Positions 61,073-64,000 of a stretch of DNA of 64,000 nt are shown piece after piece. The position numbers were made by a program, and so were the translations under genes. The notes beneath the pieces are model-generated. The model ran no database searches. It was not told the origin of the DNA and was given only the letters and a program-made list of their open reading frames with translations. How positions within the stretch are numbered: position 1 is the stretch's first letter; each line of letters starts with the position of its first letter. This DNA comes from Tenrec ecaudatus (Eukaryota > Chordata > Mammalia > Afrosoricida > Tenrecidae): NCBI RefSeq assembly GCF_050624435.1, contig NC_134539.1:48144001-48208000 (forward strand). Direction: 5' to 3'.

Positions 61073-62471
61073 ACTATTCTGTGTTCTCTTCTAAGATTAA
61101 ATGAGAAATTCTGTCCACACTGTTATTTGCATTCAGGAGATATAAGTTATTTTCTCTGAAACACTTTATTTCCTCTTTATTTGGTCCCCCATGGCCTCAA
61201 ATGAAATGGGGCACAAACAAGGTCTGCCTGGCCAGACACATCTTCCTGACAAGTGCTGACCTGTTTATGTGGGGATGCTTCTGCAGCCAGCTTCAGGTCA
61301 ATGACTTAAAAATCAGATGAGAGCTAGGCAGTCAGGGTAAACAGAGAGAGAAGCTGGAATATAATATATAGAGTCCAGTTCAGCATGTAAATTATATCAT
61401 CAAAATTAGTATTAAGTCATAATGAGCTTTTCTGCAAAATGAAAAAATGACGCTATTTTATAGGGCTCCTAGTTGACTTAATTAAAGTAAGATAATCTAT
61501 TTGGAAGTTTCTTTTAAAACACCAGAGTGGATGACATTATTTCGAGAAAAGCAAAGAGCTCCTTAATATGTCTTCTTTAATGTTTTTAGTAGTCTGTAGC
61601 CTTCTTGTCATTCAGTTTGACTCTCTTTCTTAGACTGCCATTATGGTGCTCTCTGTCATTCTAACCCATGCTCCCCCAACCAGTGGTGCTCTAAATTTGT
61701 TTCCTCAGATGACTTCAATAGTGCCCAAACCCCAAAGACCACTGGTACTGTCACACATGAAGAAAAATATCTTCAGTGAAATAAAGATAAGCTGATAAGG
61801 GCTATTTCAAGTGGCATTAACAATGGTGTCTTAGAGGGCACTATAGACTGTCAGAGTGTTGATTTTATCTGATGGTTCAAGGACTCCAATTGGAGAAGCA
61901 TTTAGCATTGAAAAATTGGCTGTCACTGCCTGTGGCCCGATTCCTTGTTCAAAGGAGTTTGTTGGTCATGCCAGTTCTCTCTTCCTCCCCACTTTCCCTT
62001 CTGTCTGGCAACTGTCATTAAAATTTCTACTCAAGCAGTCATCAAAATTATCAGCAGAAAAGATCGGTTGGAAACTTTCCCTCCAGTCTATTAAAGTACA
62101 GATAGGTTCAAACTAGATTTAGGTGAAACAATACCCAGGGAGAAGGCAGCCTTCAAGGAAGTGTTTTAACCTGTGCCTCGGGGGCATGGGTTTCTTCCTT
62201 CTTATTGTGGGCTATCTGCAAGTCCCTGGTGTTTTTCCCCTTGGCTAGAAAGAAAGGATTCTCCTTAGAAAACCTTTCTATTTTAAAAGGCCTGTGGCAG
62301 AGGTGTGGACATCCAATTTAGCAACAACAACTAAAAGTACCACTCTGAAGGGTCCAAGTGTCATAAGGAGACTCTCACAATGAGGGCTTCAGATTGGGAC
62401 TGTGTGTGCTACAGCTGTTGCATGAAGACTGGGCTGCAAGGAATCGAAAGCCTTAAACAAGGTGATTCCAA
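61073..62471. other. No gene seen
   Basis: AT-rich and apparently non-repetitive. Short open frames are without recognisable domains. Confidence 0.35.
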
Positions 62472-62492
62472 GAGCCCTTTATTATTTTTTTT

Positions 62493-62594
62493 CAAGGAAT
62501 CATAAACAGCATTTATTACCTTGGTATATCTCTGGTCTTGTTGCAAAAATATGGAACGCTTCACGAATTTGCGTGTCATCCTTGCGCAGGGGCC

Positions 62595-62645
<51 letters not shown>

Positions 62646-62651
62646 GAGCAC
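62493..62651 (-). mobile_element. Chimeric U6-mRNA retrocopy
   Basis: On the minus strand a full U6 (62651 to 62545) is joined directly to 52 nt of unrelated sequence (62544 to 62493) that has AATAAA 19 nt before a short A-run. An exact 15-bp duplication, gagccctttattatt, abuts the U6 5' end (62652-62666) and the A-tail (62472-62486). This is the structure expected from LINE reverse transcriptase switching template from an mRNA to U6 RNA during insertion. Confidence 0.92.
62545..62651 (-). ncRNA. U6 spliceosomal snRNA sequence (retrocopy)
   Basis: 107 nt on the minus strand, from gtgctcgcttcggcagcaca to cgttccatattttt. By eye it is identical to canonical mammalian U6, including the ACAGAGA box and the region that pairs with U4. 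U6 is the catalytic snRNA of the spliceosome. Functional U6 genes depend on upstream PSE, TATA and DSE elements. Here a target-site duplication begins exactly at the first base, so no native promoter came with it. It is most likely a young pseudogene despite the perfect sequence. Confidence 0.95.
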
Positions 62652-62859
62652 GAGCCCTTTATTATTATTAAAAACTGAAGCGACTTTAAAATGGGCCAAC
62701 AGGGAAATCAAATGATAAGGTGTTACATTTTAACCGAACCACATCTGCCCAAAGCTCCTCAAATTGCTCTCCGTCTGATAGCAAGGCTGTTAACATCCCG
62801 CAATTATGATCAGACCGAGATTCGCCGGAGATTTAATCCATGGGGGACCCCGCAAATGG

Positions 62860-63250
62860 ATTTTGGGCTTCCCCTGTCATGCATAGCCTTCTGCAAACTA
62901 GGTGTCCACAGTTCAAGCTCTGATCCCATTCTCTCCTTCGGCTTTGGGTTTTAGTATCTACACTCCTTGGATCATGCCAGTTGGTAAGCTTCTTCCGTGT
63001 GGAGTTAGTGGACACCTCATTTGGATGGCTGTTTGTCTTAATACAAGTCTTTAAGACCCCAGATGCTGTTCTTTCTGATAGCTGGGCACCGTCTGGTTTC
63101 TTTACATTTTGCTTTAGCATTCACATCTTCAATGGTCTCTTCGTGAGGGTGAATATCAAGCAAGACCATGTCCTAAGAACTAATTGTTCATAGGTTGGCA
63201 CCAAAATCCATGTATATATCTATGGTTTATATATGTATCTAGTCCCTTTA
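62860..63250 (-). mobile_element. Older L1 3'-UTR fragment, minus strand
   Basis: ggatcatgccagttggtaag, cttcttccgtgtggagttag, ctttaagaccccagatgctg and tctgatagctgggcaccgtc match blocks of the L1 3' UTRs at 30.4 kb and 42.0 kb in the same (minus) orientation, but more diverged. Confidence 0.6.
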
Positions 63251-63596
63251 GTGACATCATTATCATTTTATGATAGAGAACATTATAAATCATCCCCCTG
63301 GGGCATAAGGTAATTCTATTGATGGTGTCATTAATTCAGCCAATGGTACAGAATTTAAAACAGTGTTAAGAAAAGGAAAATAAACAAGTATAGGCCATCC
63401 TCAGATGGCAATACATGGATTGTTGACTGATACAGATTAAACTCTTAAGTGACTGCTCACTATTTGCACAAACAATAGGGGTTGGTGATAGGGCAAAGCT
63501 GTCAGTAAAATTAATTCACAGAGGCAGACCATGATTATGAAATTAATACATGTCATAAGAGAGCAAGGAAAACATTAAAATAGTAACTGGCCAACA

Positions 63597-63760
63597 AACT
63601 ATTTTTTAATTCCCCATAAAGAAAAAATAGAATATGAAAATACTTCTTGCCTACACCATAATATAAAGTTTCCAATATACTCCTCTTGTCTCACATTTTC
63701 TTAAGGAATAGAACTGTTTCTGCTTTGTTTCTATATGTTAACTACCTTAACCCTTCAGAA
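63597..63760 (+). repeat. Direct repeat, copy 2
   Basis: tttttaattccccataaaga, tccaatatactcctcttgtc and ggaatagaactgtttctgct match 60716-60870. Confidence 0.8.
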
Positions 63761-64000
63761 AGTCACTTTTCTTACCATATTTATCTGCATAATGATCAGT
63801 GTAATATCTGAACTCCATCAAGAGTTAGTTGACCTTCTCTATCTCCCTCACCCAAGTAAAAGGTTTACTAGTTTTTAAAAGGAAAGTATATATATGAGAC
63901 AAGTATATGTACACATATTAATATATTTCATAAATATCACTTGGTCATAATGTAATTTTATAGGTTGTTGAATTCTATTGTTTAGGGTTCTGTTGATGAT
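63761..64000. other. No gene seen
   Basis: AT-rich; nothing recognised up to the window end. Confidence 0.3.

Noticed and set aside
62545-62651. Functional U6 gene
   Set aside because: The target-site duplication begins at the first base and foreign 3' sequence with an A-tail follows, so the copy arrived by retrotransposition without the PSE, TATA and DSE promoter elements.

Overview
The window is vertebrate nuclear DNA, most likely from an afrotherian mammal of the tenrec lineage (Echinops telfairi or a close relative). The species call is inference. It rests on tRNA-derived AfroSINE-type SINEs on both strands, afrotherian RTE LINE fragments, L1 3' ends finishing in AATAAAATGATTTTTT, and three non-autonomous SPIN hAT transposons, a family known from tenrecs and only a few other tetrapods. 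There are no bacterial genes, CRISPR arrays or operons. I recognise no named protein-coding gene. Almost all open frames are repeats, low-complexity sequence or chance.

Layout. 1-6.3 kb: an old decayed L1 in plus orientation that has taken at least seven later insertions. 7.2-9.3 kb: two RTE 3' ends, then a 245-bp inverted repeat around a 0.7-kb loop. 10.7-12.2 kb: two LTR-like repeats. 13.9-17.5 kb: SINEs, a MER5-like element and a local direct duplication, one copy of which is split by an L1 3' end. 17.5-26.9 kb: mostly non-repetitive AT-rich DNA with scattered SINEs and one L1 3' end. 26.9-31.2 kb: a broken minus-strand RTE holding an L1 3' end and an LTR-like repeat, followed by a minus-strand L1 3' end that holds a SPIN copy. 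33.5-42.8 kb: LTR-like repeats, a mariner-like MITE, a Tigger transposase remnant, two SINEs at one site, another L1 3' end and a third SPIN. 45.2-54.3 kb: RTE fragments, many SINEs and a 156-bp tandem duplication.

The 54.7-58.7 kb interval is the only part that looks genic. A 124-codon open segment at 54.7 kb is bounded by plausible splice sites with in-frame stops just outside both. It is followed by a strong CpG island (about 56.7-58.7 kb) that carries two good minus-strand splice donors and a composite TC/AC minisatellite. This is probably the promoter and first exon(s) of an unidentified gene. 59-64 kb is again repeats, including a perfect-sequence U6 snRNA copy fused to an unrelated polyadenylated 3' end and bounded by a 15-bp target-site duplication: a LINE-made chimeric retrocopy.

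The most informative content is the layering of mobile elements (old L1, then RTE, SINE and L1 3' ends, then SPIN and mariner-like MITEs), the chimeric U6 retrocopy, the inverted repeat, and the candidate exon plus CpG island.
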